Source: Microcaldota archaeon (GTDB taxonomy: Archaea > Micrarchaeota > Micrarchaeia > Anstonellales > Anstonellaceae). From it: a stretch of 19,636 bases of DNA. The stretch is taken from contig JAKAME010000022.1 of assembly GCA_021813025.1 (NCBI GenBank), positions 1 to 19,636 on the forward strand, given 5' to 3'. Positions 1 through 6,514 of this stretch are shown one piece after another. How positions within the stretch are numbered: position 1 is the first letter of the stretch; each line of letters opens with the position of its first letter. The position numbers were made by a program, and so were the translations under genes. The notes under the pieces are model-generated. The model had not been told where the DNA came from, did no database searches, and was given only the letters and a program-made list of their open reading frames with translations.

Positions 1-630
1 GGCTTCCGGCCCGCCCACAGCTCCGGGGCTGGGCGGGGTGTAGCCGCTCTCCTTCTTTGCCTTGGCTATTTCGAGGTGGTTTTTCGCCTCCGCCATCGCA
101 GGATTGAGCTTGAGCGCGTGCTCGTAATCCGCAATTGCCTTCTCCAAACTGTTCATGTAGTCGTAGGCCAGCCCCCTGATGTGATAAGCCTCGGCGAATT
201 CGGGGTTGAGGCCGATTACCTGGGTGAAATCCTCCACAGCCTTCTCATAGTCTTGGAGGCATGCATACGCCAGCCCCCTGTTGTAAAACGCTTTCAAATA
301 CTTCTTGTTAAGCCCCAATGCCTTGTCGTAATCCACAATCGAGTTCTGGAAATCCTGCTTTCGGTAGTATGCGTCCCCCCTGTTGTTGTAAATCACAGGA
401 TTCTTCGGGTCCAGCTCGGTGGCCTTGGTGTAATCGGATATGGACTTGTCGAAATTCTTGAGGTTGTAATAGCTCAGCCCGCGGTTGAAATACGCTTCGC
501 TAAAAGTAGGGTTGAGTATGATGGCCATGTTGTAATTCTCGACGGCCTTCTCAAACTCGTTCTGCTCGAAGAGGGTGTTGCCCTTGTGGTAGTAGGTGCG
601 GGCATCAGTCGGGCTGGGCTTGTCAGCCAT
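1..630 (-). CDS. TPR-repeat protein, C-terminus beyond window edge
   Basis: The frame is open for 210 codons from ATG 630 to the window's left edge, so the C-terminus is missing. It contains five consecutive 34-residue tetratricopeptide repeats (about residues 11-180) with the usual W/Y-x-x-G, Y and A-x-x-x-(Y/F) pattern (for example FNRGLSYYNLKNF, then YTKATELDP), and a sixth, capping helix. No signal peptide or membrane segment is seen. TPR arrays are protein-protein interaction scaffolds; the partner cannot be deduced. After the repeats the chain turns Pro/Gly-rich near residue 200, so a linker or another domain may follow. A Shine-Dalgarno-like GGAGAGG lies seven bases before the start, and a TATA-like box lies upstream. 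The gene diverges from the flavoprotein at 733. Confidence 0.9.
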   Translation of the reverse strand, partial: MADKPSPTDARTYYHKGNTLFEQNEFEKAVENYNMAIILNPTFSEAYFNRGLSYYNLKNFDKSISDYTKATELDPKNPVIYNNRGDAYYRKQDFQNSIVDYDKALGLNKKYLKAFYNRGLAYACLQDYEKAVEDFTQVIGLNPEFAEAYHIRGLAYDYMNSLEKAIADYEHALKLNPAMAEAKNHLEIAKAKKESGYTPPSPGAVGGPEA

Positions 631-673
631 AGCAGGTCCTCTCCGTTTCTCTCGGCGTAGAAACTGCGGTTTT

Positions 674-684
674 GTTTAAAAAGC
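674..684 (-). promoter_or_regulatory. TATA-like box for the TPR gene
   Basis: On the minus strand CTTTTTAAAC is centred near 678. Archaeal initiation about 26 bases downstream would fall near 652, leaving a leader of about 20 bases that carries the GGAGAGG ribosome-binding site at 638-644. Confidence 0.5.
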
Positions 685-700
685 GATGCGCCTGCCTGCG

Positions 701-710
701 TCTTTTTAGG
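701..710 (+). promoter_or_regulatory. Weak TATA-like box for the flavoprotein gene
   Basis: TCTTTTTAGG is centred about 27 bases before ATG 733, the spacing expected for a leaderless archaeal transcript. No Shine-Dalgarno sequence precedes this start. The match to a TATA box is imperfect. Confidence 0.35.
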
Positions 711-732
711 CCTTGGGCTTGTTTTCTCTTTT

Positions 733-1818
733 ATGTATGATTTGCATGTCGTGGGAGCGGGGCCAGCAGGAAGCTTTGCCGCGATTACCGCGCTTCGAGA
801 GGGAAAGAAAGTCCTGCTCTCTGAGGAGCACAAACAAGTTGGCGTCCCCGCCCACTGCTCAGGTCTTGTCTCAGCCTCGGGCCTGCGGCAGCTCAAAGAC
901 GTCGTCGACTACCGCCGCATCACCCTCAACACCATCACGCGCGCGAATTTGCACGGCAAGCGCGAGCGCATGACTCTTTCCTTCCCCTATCCAAAAGCCT
1001 ATGTAATCGACCGCGCAGGCTTCGACAGGCTTGCGGCTGAGAAATATGAGAACGAGGGGGGAAAAATAGAGAAAGGAAGCCGCATTAGCGAACTCGGCGA
1101 TTTTCGTTCTCATGTTATTGTTGGCGCGGATGGCCCCATCTCCACAATCGCCCGCCTCTTCAGTTTCCCCAAAATTTCATCCTATGCCAGCTCGTGGCAG
1201 GGCGATTACGCCTACTCTTCTCCCGACCTCTCGGCAGTCGAAGTTTTCTTCGACCAGTCATGGGCGCCCGGCTTCATAGGCTGGGTGATTCCGGCAAATG
1301 AAGAAGAGGCCAAAATCGGCCTCGGCGTCACAAAAAAGGGGGATTTGCCGCGCGCAAAAAAGAAATTTTTGGAGCATTTGCATCTTGCGAAAAAGAAGCC
1401 CCACTCCCAATTCTCGGCCCTCATCCCGCTGTCTGTAAGAAAAAAAACAGGCGGAGTGTTTGGCAATCATCATGTTGTGCTGGCTGGCGATTCCGCAGGG
1501 CAGGTAAAAGCCTCATCCGGTGGCGGCATCTTCTTCGGAGCCTCCTGCGGCCGCCTCGCGGGCCAGCTTGCAGGCGAGCCTGACGAATACGAGCGCGCGT
1601 GGCGGCATGCGTATGGAACGGACTTGTCCATGCACCACCTCCTGCGCTCCACCCTCGACGTGCTGCCCATGTGGGGTCTGGATGCGTGGCTGATGGCCAT
1701 GCAGCGCACGCGCCTTGACCAGTGGCTGATGGCTGCGGGCGAGATGGACCAATACTCTAAAATGCTCAGCCCCAAAACGCTGCTGACATACGCCAAAACA
1801 TGGCTGCCTGTAGAATGA
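733..1818 (+). CDS. Geranylgeranyl reductase family FAD flavoprotein
   Basis: This 361-aa protein has the order of a geranylgeranyl-reductase-family (p-hydroxybenzoate-hydroxylase fold) flavoenzyme. The N-terminal Rossmann dinucleotide motif is GAGPAG (residues 8-13), with a CSGLVS segment near 47. VIVGADGPIS precedes the middle, PGFIGWVIPANEEEAKIGLG forms the core sheet, and AGDSAGQ followed by SSGGGIFFG is the second FAD-contact motif. In archaea this family reduces the double bonds of geranylgeranyl chains of membrane lipids and some other isoprenoids. The exact substrate (digeranylgeranylglycerophospholipid or another) cannot be fixed here. The length is somewhat below the roughly 390-400 residues common for lipid reductases. 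Its TGA is followed directly by the start region of the PHP gene, suggesting co-transcription. Confidence 0.85.
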   Translation: MYDLHVVGAGPAGSFAAITALREGKKVLLSEEHKQVGVPAHCSGLVSASGLRQLKDVVDYRRITLNTITRANLHGKRERMTLSFPYPKAYVIDRAGFDRLAAEKYENEGGKIEKGSRISELGDFRSHVIVGADGPISTIARLFSFPKISSYASSWQGDYAYSSPDLSAVEVFFDQSWAPGFIGWVIPANEEEAKIGLGVTKKGDLPRAKKKFLEHLHLAKKKPHSQFSALIPLSVRKKTGGVFGNHHVVLAGDSAGQVKASSGGGIFFGASCGRLAGQLAGEPDEYERAWRHAYGTDLSMHHLLRSTLDVLPMWGLDAWLMAMQRTRLDQWLMAAGEMDQYSKMLSPKTLLTYAKTWLPVE

Positions 1819-1830
1819 ATGGGTGGACGC

Positions 1831-2514
1831 ATGACCGCGACTAGGAAATTCGACCTGCATTGCCATTCCCTCTTCTCCGCCGATTCCATCACTCCTGTGG
1901 AAAAGCTCGTGGAGCGCTACGCCTCCTTGGGCTTTGCCGGCTTCGCCCTCACGGACCACGGCTGCATCGGCGGCTGGAAAAAAGCCAAAGCCCACATCAG
2001 CAAAAAAAAGCTTGAGCTTGAATTCATCCCGGCCTGCGAATTCATCACAGAGCGGGGCGACCTGATAGGCCTCTATCTTTCCGACATGCCCCATTCGCGC
2101 GACCCCCTCGAGCTGATTGATTCCATCCATTCTCAGGGGGGCTTGGCCATTCTGCCCCATCCCTTCGATGTCTTGCGCGGCCGCTCAGCCATGAACCCGG
2201 ACAAATTGGGAAAAGAGGGATGGAAAAAACTGGATGGGATGGAAGTGCTCAATGCGCGGGCCACGAAAGGTGCGAATGAGAAGGCCCTGTCTTTTGCCTC
2301 GTCCCATTCTCTCGCCCGCACGGGAGGCTCTGACGCGCATTTCCTTTTCGAGGGCGGCAAGGCTTACACTCAGGTTGCAGGCGGAATGAATTTGGCCAAG
2401 GCCATCCGCCTCAAAAAAACCTCCGCTGCCGGCTGGCGCAGCCCGATTTTCGTTCACGGCCCCACCACGGCCATCAAGTGGGGAAAAAAGCTGGGCCTGC
2501 TTCCGCGGCCCTGA
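1831..2514 (+). CDS. PHP-domain metal-dependent phosphoesterase
   Basis: The 227-aa protein carries the PHP-family metal ligands in order: DLHCHS (H10, H12), TDHG (D42, H43), E70 in ACEF, H110 in LPHPFD, E138 in EVLNAR, and D168/H170 in GGSDAH. PHP proteins hydrolyse phosphoester bonds with a two- or three-metal centre. Stand-alone members include nucleotide and oligonucleotide phosphatases and histidinol phosphatases, so the substrate is unknown. It lacks polymerase or other fused domains and signal sequences. ATG 1831 was chosen because GGGTGG lies five to six bases before it; an in-frame ATG at 1819, directly after the preceding stop codon, would add four residues. Coupling to the upstream flavoprotein gene is likely. 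Confidence 0.85.
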   Translation: MTATRKFDLHCHSLFSADSITPVEKLVERYASLGFAGFALTDHGCIGGWKKAKAHISKKKLELEFIPACEFITERGDLIGLYLSDMPHSRDPLELIDSIHSQGGLAILPHPFDVLRGRSAMNPDKLGKEGWKKLDGMEVLNARATKGANEKALSFASSHSLARTGGSDAHFLFEGGKAYTQVAGGMNLAKAIRLKKTSAAGWRSPIFVHGPTTAIKWGKKLGLLPRP

Positions 2515-2560
2515 CAAAAAGCCCGGCCTGCCGTCCGCGCGCCCGACTTTTGAGAATTAG

Positions 2561-2588
2561 TCTTGCCCCTCTTTTTCTTCTTATCTCC
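2561..2588 (+). terminator. Pyrimidine/T-rich tract, possible terminator of the flavoprotein-PHP transcript
   Basis: Downstream of the PHP stop codon the plus strand becomes T-rich (CTCTTTTTCTTCTT), the type of signal at which archaeal RNA polymerase terminates. It lies in the 66-base space between convergent genes and reaches into the end of the minus-strand gene. Confidence 0.35.
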
Positions 2589-2889
2589 TGCGCCGCGCAC
2601 GCCTGCGTTTCTTCGGCAACATGGCCTGCCGCTGCGCAGCATACCCGCGCGCGAGGCGCTCCTCGCCGCGGCGGATGGTCTTGCCAAGCACGAAATGCGC
2701 CACCGAGAGCACGAGGCCCAGCGCGAGGCCGTAGACATAGGCGCTGGGCACGTCGTTGCCCATCACCACCATCTGCAGCCTGAAGATGTCGCTTGTGTAA
2801 AGGTATTCCACCAGCGAGTGCAGCGTCACCACGACGCAGAAATAGACTATGAAAGCCTCGAGCCAGCGGATGAAGAGACTCTTCTCCAT
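2581..2889 (-). CDS. Small two-helix membrane protein with Arg/Lys-rich tail
   Basis: I do not recognise this 102-aa protein. It has two hydrophobic segments (about residues 9-29 and 52-73) separated by a short loop and ends in a strongly basic tail, PKKRRRARRRR, which would be cytoplasmic by the positive-inside rule and could bind nucleic acid or acidic lipid. ATG 2889 was preferred over the upstream in-frame ATG 2910. A TATA-like ATTAAAAAG lies at 2920-2928, so transcription should begin near 2898, after 2910. The gene is convergent with the PHP gene and divergent from the UbiA gene. Two credible membrane segments and its own promoter favour a real gene. Confidence 0.65.
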   Translation of the reverse strand: MEKSLFIRWLEAFIVYFCVVVTLHSLVEYLYTSDIFRLQMVVMGNDVPSAYVYGLALGLVLSVAHFVLGKTIRRGEERLARGYAAQRQAMLPKKRRRARRRR

Positions 2890-2919
2890 TGCATACCCCG
2901 TCCTGCCCATTCTTACTAT

Positions 2920-2930
2920 CTTTTTAATGC
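2920..2930 (-). promoter_or_regulatory. TATA-like box for the small membrane protein
   Basis: Minus-strand GCATTAAAAAG is centred about 35 bases before ATG 2889 but only about 14 before the alternative ATG 2910. It therefore decides between the two starts in favour of 2889. Confidence 0.5.
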
Positions 2931-2954
2931 TTCTTGCAGGCCGGACGCATCCGG

Positions 2955-2964
2955 GTTTAAAAAA
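2955..2964 (+). promoter_or_regulatory. TATA-like box for the UbiA gene
   Basis: GTTTAAAAAA is centred 25 bases upstream of ATG 2985, predicting a leaderless transcript that starts at or near the initiation codon. Confidence 0.55.
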
Positions 2965-2984
2965 TTCCTCTTCATGGGGAATTC

Positions 2985-3890
2985 ATGGGAGGTTCACGCG
3001 CCAGCCAGCTTGCCCTTCCCGCCTCACTGCAAGGCCCTGCAAACTCCCTATGGCTGCTGGTGGCGGTCAGCCGGCCTTTGGGCTGGTTCATCGGCCCGGC
3101 CTTCCTGCTGGCCGGCATGGTTTACGCGGGCCTGCACCCGCTCTCCGCCCCAACGCCCATTTTGCTGCTGGCCCTCTTCTCATTCTTATTTCCCTCCACC
3201 CTGCTCATCTTCGGCGTCAACGACATCCACGACATTGTCTCCGACAGGCTCAACCCCCGCAAGCGGAACGGCCTGTACGGCGTGCGCCTCTCCCCATCGC
3301 GCATCCCCTTCCTGCGCCGCGCCTGCCTTATATCCGCCGTTTTCATCCTCGCCGTCTCCCTGCTTTCGTTGAATCTCCAAACCGCAGCTCTCACTCTTGT
3401 GCTGGTGCTTTTGGCCTATTTCTATTCCGCGCCACCCGTGCGGCTCAAGGAGCGGCCTGTTCTGGATTCCCTTTCCAACGGCGCCCTTTTCTTTCTCATC
3501 TTTCTCTGCGGCTACAGCTACGGGCAAGACATTTTCTCCGCGCCAACGCGCTTCTTGTGGGCCTGCCTCGCAATTTCAGGCGTGCATGCCTTGGGCGCGG
3601 TGATGGATTTCGAATCCGACCTGCGCTCAGGCCAGCGCACCATCGCCACCTGGCTGGGCCAGCGCCAGGCCGCCCTCTTCGCCGCCTTGCTCTGCCTGCT
3701 CGCCCTGCTCTTCTCCAGCTTCTCCAATCCCCTCGTTCCGTTATCCATCTCCTTCTGCATGGCCGCCGCCCTTGCCGTAGCCGCCTTCCCCCGCCTTGCC
3801 TGGCTGGCCTTCCGTCTGATTTTCGCAGAATCCTTTCTCGCCATCCTGGCCGTGGCTTGGCTCTATCTGGCCACCGGCCAGCTGCCCTGA
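2985..3890 (+). CDS. UbiA-superfamily prenyltransferase, lycopene-elongase-like
   Basis: This 301-aa polytopic membrane protein has both Asp-rich motifs of UbiA prenyltransferases. The first is NDIHDIVSD (residues 79-87) and the second is DFESD (208-212) within GAVMDFESDLRSGQRTIATW. These bind Mg-diphosphate of the isoprenoid donor. The first motif continues into RLNPRKRNG rather than the N-x-P-x-RPIPSG typical of digeranylgeranylglyceryl phosphate synthase. YSAPPVRLKERPVLDSLSNG (148-167) also resembles the lycopene elongase/CrtEb-LyeJ branch, as does the HALGAVMDFESD context. A carotenoid-type or other acceptor is therefore more likely than the archaeal lipid backbone; this is inference from motifs. 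About eight or nine hydrophobic helices are visible. It precedes a cis-prenyltransferase gene that has its own promoter. Confidence 0.85.
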   Translation: MGGSRASQLALPASLQGPANSLWLLVAVSRPLGWFIGPAFLLAGMVYAGLHPLSAPTPILLLALFSFLFPSTLLIFGVNDIHDIVSDRLNPRKRNGLYGVRLSPSRIPFLRRACLISAVFILAVSLLSLNLQTAALTLVLVLLAYFYSAPPVRLKERPVLDSLSNGALFFLIFLCGYSYGQDIFSAPTRFLWACLAISGVHALGAVMDFESDLRSGQRTIATWLGQRQAALFAALLCLLALLFSSFSNPLVPLSISFCMAAALAVAAFPRLAWLAFRLIFAESFLAILAVAWLYLATGQLP

Positions 3891-3913
3891 ACCGCCCGCC
3901 GCCCACGCCGTCG

Positions 3914-3922
3914 GTTTTATAT
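3914..3922 (+). promoter_or_regulatory. TATA box for the cis-prenyltransferase gene
   Basis: GTTTTATAT is centred 26 bases before ATG 3945, with no ribosome-binding site between. This is a clear leaderless arrangement. Confidence 0.65.
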
Positions 3923-3944
3923 CCCTCCGCTCCCTCCTTTTTCC

Positions 3945-4652
3945 ATGCCAGCCAGTCACGGCCGCACTCCGAACCACCTTGCTTTCATACCGGACGGCAA
4001 CCGCCGCTGGGCGAAGAAGCACGGCGTGCCCGCCATTGCAGGCCATGAGAAAGGCATTGACCGCATGGGCGACGTGTTCAAGTGGTGCCGGCAGGCCGGC
4101 ATCCGCACAATCTCCTTCTGGGCCTTCTCATCCGAGAATTTCGAGCGCGACCGCGAGGAGGTGCAGGGCCTTTTCAAGGCGTTCGAAACCCGCCTTGGGC
4201 GGGTGATGAAAGAGGCCGAATTCGACAAGCACCAGGTGCGGGTGCGCTTCATCGGCGACCGCTCGCGCTTCCCATATGCCGTGCGGGAGGGCATGGGCAA
4301 TCTCGAGCGCCAGACCGCTCGTTTCTCAAAATATTATGTCAACTTCTTCGTGGGCTACGGAGGCAGGCCGGAGCTTGTGCACATGGCCAAGCTCATAGCG
4401 AAGGATTTCGCCCGCAGCCCTGAAAAAATAGACGAGCAGGCCATCTCCTCCCGCCTCTGGACATCCGGCCTGCCGGACCCAGACCTCATCATCCGCACCT
4501 CGGGCGAGCAGCGCCTCTCGGGCTTCATGCCCTTCCAGTCGGCCTATTCCGAGCTTTATTTCTGCAAAAAGCTCTGGCCGGACATCGGCAAAAAAGACAT
4601 CGAAGCCGCGCTCAAGGAATTCCGCCGGCGGGCCCGCCGGTGGGGGAAATGA
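3945..4652 (+). CDS. uppS: Undecaprenyl-diphosphate-synthase-type cis-prenyltransferase
   Basis: The 235-aa protein contains all conserved blocks of cis-prenyltransferases: IPDGNRRWAKKHG (residues 15-27, with catalytic Asp17), GHEKG (33-37), SFWAFSSENFERDREEV (57-73), and DPDLIIRTSGEQRLSGFMPF (178-197) followed by QSAYSELYF and LWPDI. It condenses isopentenyl diphosphate onto an allylic diphosphate with cis geometry. In archaea the long polyprenyl or dolichyl-type diphosphate product carries sugars for glycosylation and envelope assembly. The length is normal for the single-subunit enzyme, and it is soluble or membrane-associated with no membrane helix. It follows the UbiA gene by 54 bases but has its own TATA box. 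A terminator-like hairpin pair lies just beyond its stop codon. Confidence 0.93.
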   Translation: MPASHGRTPNHLAFIPDGNRRWAKKHGVPAIAGHEKGIDRMGDVFKWCRQAGIRTISFWAFSSENFERDREEVQGLFKAFETRLGRVMKEAEFDKHQVRVRFIGDRSRFPYAVREGMGNLERQTARFSKYYVNFFVGYGGRPELVHMAKLIAKDFARSPEKIDEQAISSRLWTSGLPDPDLIIRTSGEQRLSGFMPFQSAYSELYFCKKLWPDIGKKDIEAALKEFRRRARRWGK

Positions 4653-4677
4653 GATGAAAAAAATGAAAAGCAAAGCC

Positions 4678-4734
4678 GGCAGGCCTTCCCGCGCTTTAGG
4701 CTGGCCGCTTCCAGCCGGCCTGCCCCCTCTTTTC
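4678..4734 (+). terminator. Nested inverted repeats followed by a T-rich tract
   Basis: An outer repeat (GGCAGGCC at 4678-4685, GGCCTGCC at 4717-4724) encloses an inner one (GGCTGG at 4699-4704, CCAGCC at 4711-4716, six-base loop). CCCCCTCTTTT follows. This looks like a transcript end after the cis-prenyltransferase gene. Otherwise it would have to encode an odd N-terminal extension of the DUF192 protein. Confidence 0.4.
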
Positions 4735-5118
4735 ATGGCCAGAATCAGAAACGGCCCAAACTCGCTTTCGCTTTCCCTCGAGCCTGCAGTCACCATGTCC
4801 GCGCGCATGCGCGGGCTGATGTTCCGCCAAAAGCCCGCCTCCCTGCTCTTCGCCTTCGACTGGACCGACAGGCACTCAATCCATTCCTTTTTCGTCGCTT
4901 TCCCATTCGACGCGATTTATCTTGACGAGCGGGGGGCAGTAGCAGACGTGTTCAGCTCAGTCCCCCCATTCACCCCACTTCTCATTCCGCGCGCTCCCGC
5001 GCGCTATCTTCTTGAGCTTGCATCAGGCGATGCCGCCAAGCTTGGCGCGCGCACAGGCGACAGGCTGGAGATTTATCGGAGCGCAGAGCGCCGGGCGGCG
5101 GGCATTCATCGGAGGTAA
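4735..5118 (+). CDS. DUF192 family protein
   Basis: The 127-aa protein matches the DUF192 pattern: an N-terminal strand, then RMRGLMFRQKPASLLFAF, HSIHSFFVAFPFDAIYLDE, a central V-A-D-V strand, a Pro-rich turn, and YLLELASGDAAKLGARTGDRLEI near the C-terminus. DUF192 proteins are small beta-barrel-like proteins of unproven function, often exported or anchored; no signal peptide is obvious here. ATG 4735 fits the usual family length. An upstream in-frame ATG at 4654, overlapping the context of the previous stop codon, would add 27 atypical residues over a hairpin-forming stretch. Its TAA overlaps the GGAGGT ribosome-binding site of the next gene, so translation is probably coupled to the secretion ATPase. 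Confidence 0.75.
   Translation: MARIRNGPNSLSLSLEPAVTMSARMRGLMFRQKPASLLFAFDWTDRHSIHSFFVAFPFDAIYLDERGAVADVFSSVPPFTPLLIPRAPARYLLELASGDAAKLGARTGDRLEIYRSAERRAAGIHRR
5111..5116 (+). promoter_or_regulatory. Ribosome-binding site that fixes the ATPase start
   Basis: GGAGGT is six bases before ATG 5123 and overlaps the DUF192 stop codon. It supports this ATG over the in-frame ATG at 5012, which would add 37 residues overlapping the DUF192 gene. Confidence 0.75.
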
Positions 5119-5122
5119 TGGC

Positions 5123-6514
5123 ATGGCTTCGTCCGACTCATCCTCTTCCCTTGGCTGGTCGATAAGGCAGGGCAAGGGGCTGGCAGACTCCAAGCTGCCG
5201 CGCTTAAGCGAGGACGAGCAGGCATTCGTGCTTGCCCTCGCGCGCTCTTTCCGCGAATGGAGCAAGCACCACGACCTCTCCTCCCCATCCGATGCACAGG
5301 CAGAGACCGAGCGCCTTCTTGACGCGCAGGCGGACGCGCAAGAGCTTGAGCTTGAGGACGACCAGCGCAAATACCTGCTCGCAGCCTCGCTGGCGCATCT
5401 GGCAGGCTTCGCCCCCCTCGACCATTTCCTCACCGACCATTCTTTGGAGGAAGTCGCGGTCATCGGCCTGAACAGGCCTGTCTACGTCTACAGGCGCAAG
5501 GAAGGGTGGGAAGCCACCAACGCCTCCATCACTTCCTTGGAACACCTCATCCATCTCATCAACAAGATGGCGCGCCCTCTGGGCCGCCGCGTGTCTGCCG
5601 AATCCCCGCGCATCAACGCCCTGCTGCCCGACGGCTCGCGCCTGCACGCCTCCATCCCGCCCCTCTCCGGGGGAGAAATCACAATCAGGCGCCATGCGGT
5701 GCGCGCATGGAGCGCGGCCGACCTGCTCGCCTCAGGCTCCATAAATGCCGAAGCTCTGGCGCTTTTGTGGCTTGCCTTCCAGTCAGACTCGTCAGTGCTG
5801 GTGGCCGGCAACACCGCTTCCGGCAAAACCACCCTTCTTGACGCCCTCTTGGGCTTCGTGCCTCTGGGCGAGCGGGTGCTTGTAATAGAAGAAACTCCAG
5901 AGCTGCGCCCGCCGCATCCGCATTGCGTGCATCTTGTGTGCAATTCAGAGCTGAACATTTCAATGGCAGAGCTTGTGCGCGATTCCTTGCGCATGCGCCC
6001 AGACAGAGTGGTGGTGGGCGAGGTGCGCACCCCTCCAGAGGCGCAGGCCTATATGGAAACCCTTCTCTCAGGCCAGGCGCGCGGCTCATACGCAACCTTC
6101 CATGCCCAATCCGCTTCCGAAGCCCTGCGCCGCCTTTCCAATCTGGGCGCCAGCGCCGACGATTTGGCCTCTCTGGATTTCATCGTGCTGCAGAGGCGCA
6201 TCGCGCACTACAATCCAAAAACGCGCAGCTCGCAGGAATTGCGCCGCTGCCTTGGCATCTGGATGCTGGAAGAGGGAAAAGAAAGAAGCTCTCTTTCTCC
6301 CGCCGCCCTCATGCTCTATGATTCCAAATCAGATTCTCTCAAGGCCGCGCCCGCCCTTTCGCGCGGGCTGGAGCGCCTTGCTCTCAAGATGGGCCTCTCT
6401 GCAGCACAAGTGCGCTCGCTCCTGTCCGAGCGCTCCAAATTCCTGCGCTCCCTGCCATCAAATTCGGAATCGTCCGCAGTGATTGACAAACTGCAGAAAT
6501 TCGCCTATCGGTGA
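5123..6514 (+). CDS. Type II/IV secretion or pilus assembly ATPase (TadA/FlaI/VirB11-like)
   Basis: The 463-aa protein is a secretion NTPase that would form a cytoplasmic hexamer powering assembly of a type IV pilus-like fibre or secretion pseudopilus. Visible motifs are Walker A GNTASGKTT (residues 229-237), the acidic box VIEETPEL (254-261), Walker B RPDRVVVGEVR (292-302) and the His box TFHAQS (325-330). An N-terminal domain (about 30-200) with the VIGLNRPVYVYRR strand precedes the RecA-like core, as in TadA and archaeal FlaI. The first 30 residues are Ser-rich and probably flexible. The start is set by GGAGGT. The stop codon abuts the membrane-platform gene, the usual ATPase-platform pair. 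No pilin or prepilin peptidase gene is seen in the window, so which fibre it serves is unknown. Confidence 0.93.
   Translation: MASSDSSSSLGWSIRQGKGLADSKLPRLSEDEQAFVLALARSFREWSKHHDLSSPSDAQAETERLLDAQADAQELELEDDQRKYLLAASLAHLAGFAPLDHFLTDHSLEEVAVIGLNRPVYVYRRKEGWEATNASITSLEHLIHLINKMARPLGRRVSAESPRINALLPDGSRLHASIPPLSGGEITIRRHAVRAWSAADLLASGSINAEALALLWLAFQSDSSVLVAGNTASGKTTLLDALLGFVPLGERVLVIEETPELRPPHPHCVHLVCNSELNISMAELVRDSLRMRPDRVVVGEVRTPPEAQAYMETLLSGQARGSYATFHAQSASEALRRLSNLGASADDLASLDFIVLQRRIAHYNPKTRSSQELRRCLGIWMLEEGKERSSLSPAALMLYDSKSDSLKAAPALSRGLERLALKMGLSAAQVRSLLSERSKFLRSLPSNSESSAVIDKLQKFAYR

Noticed and set aside
76..660. A 194-codon plus-strand open frame at the left edge
   Set aside because: It is antisense to the TPR gene, whose repeats are unmistakable on the minus strand.
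1513..2160. A 215-codon minus-strand open frame
   Set aside because: It lies opposite the flavoprotein and PHP genes, both of which carry conserved motifs, and it shows no recognisable domain.
2849..4048. A 399-codon open frame on the plus strand rich in Arg, Pro and His
   Set aside because: It overlaps the UbiA gene in another frame. Its composition is that of an out-of-frame reading of GC-rich DNA, and the UbiA frame has clear catalytic motifs.
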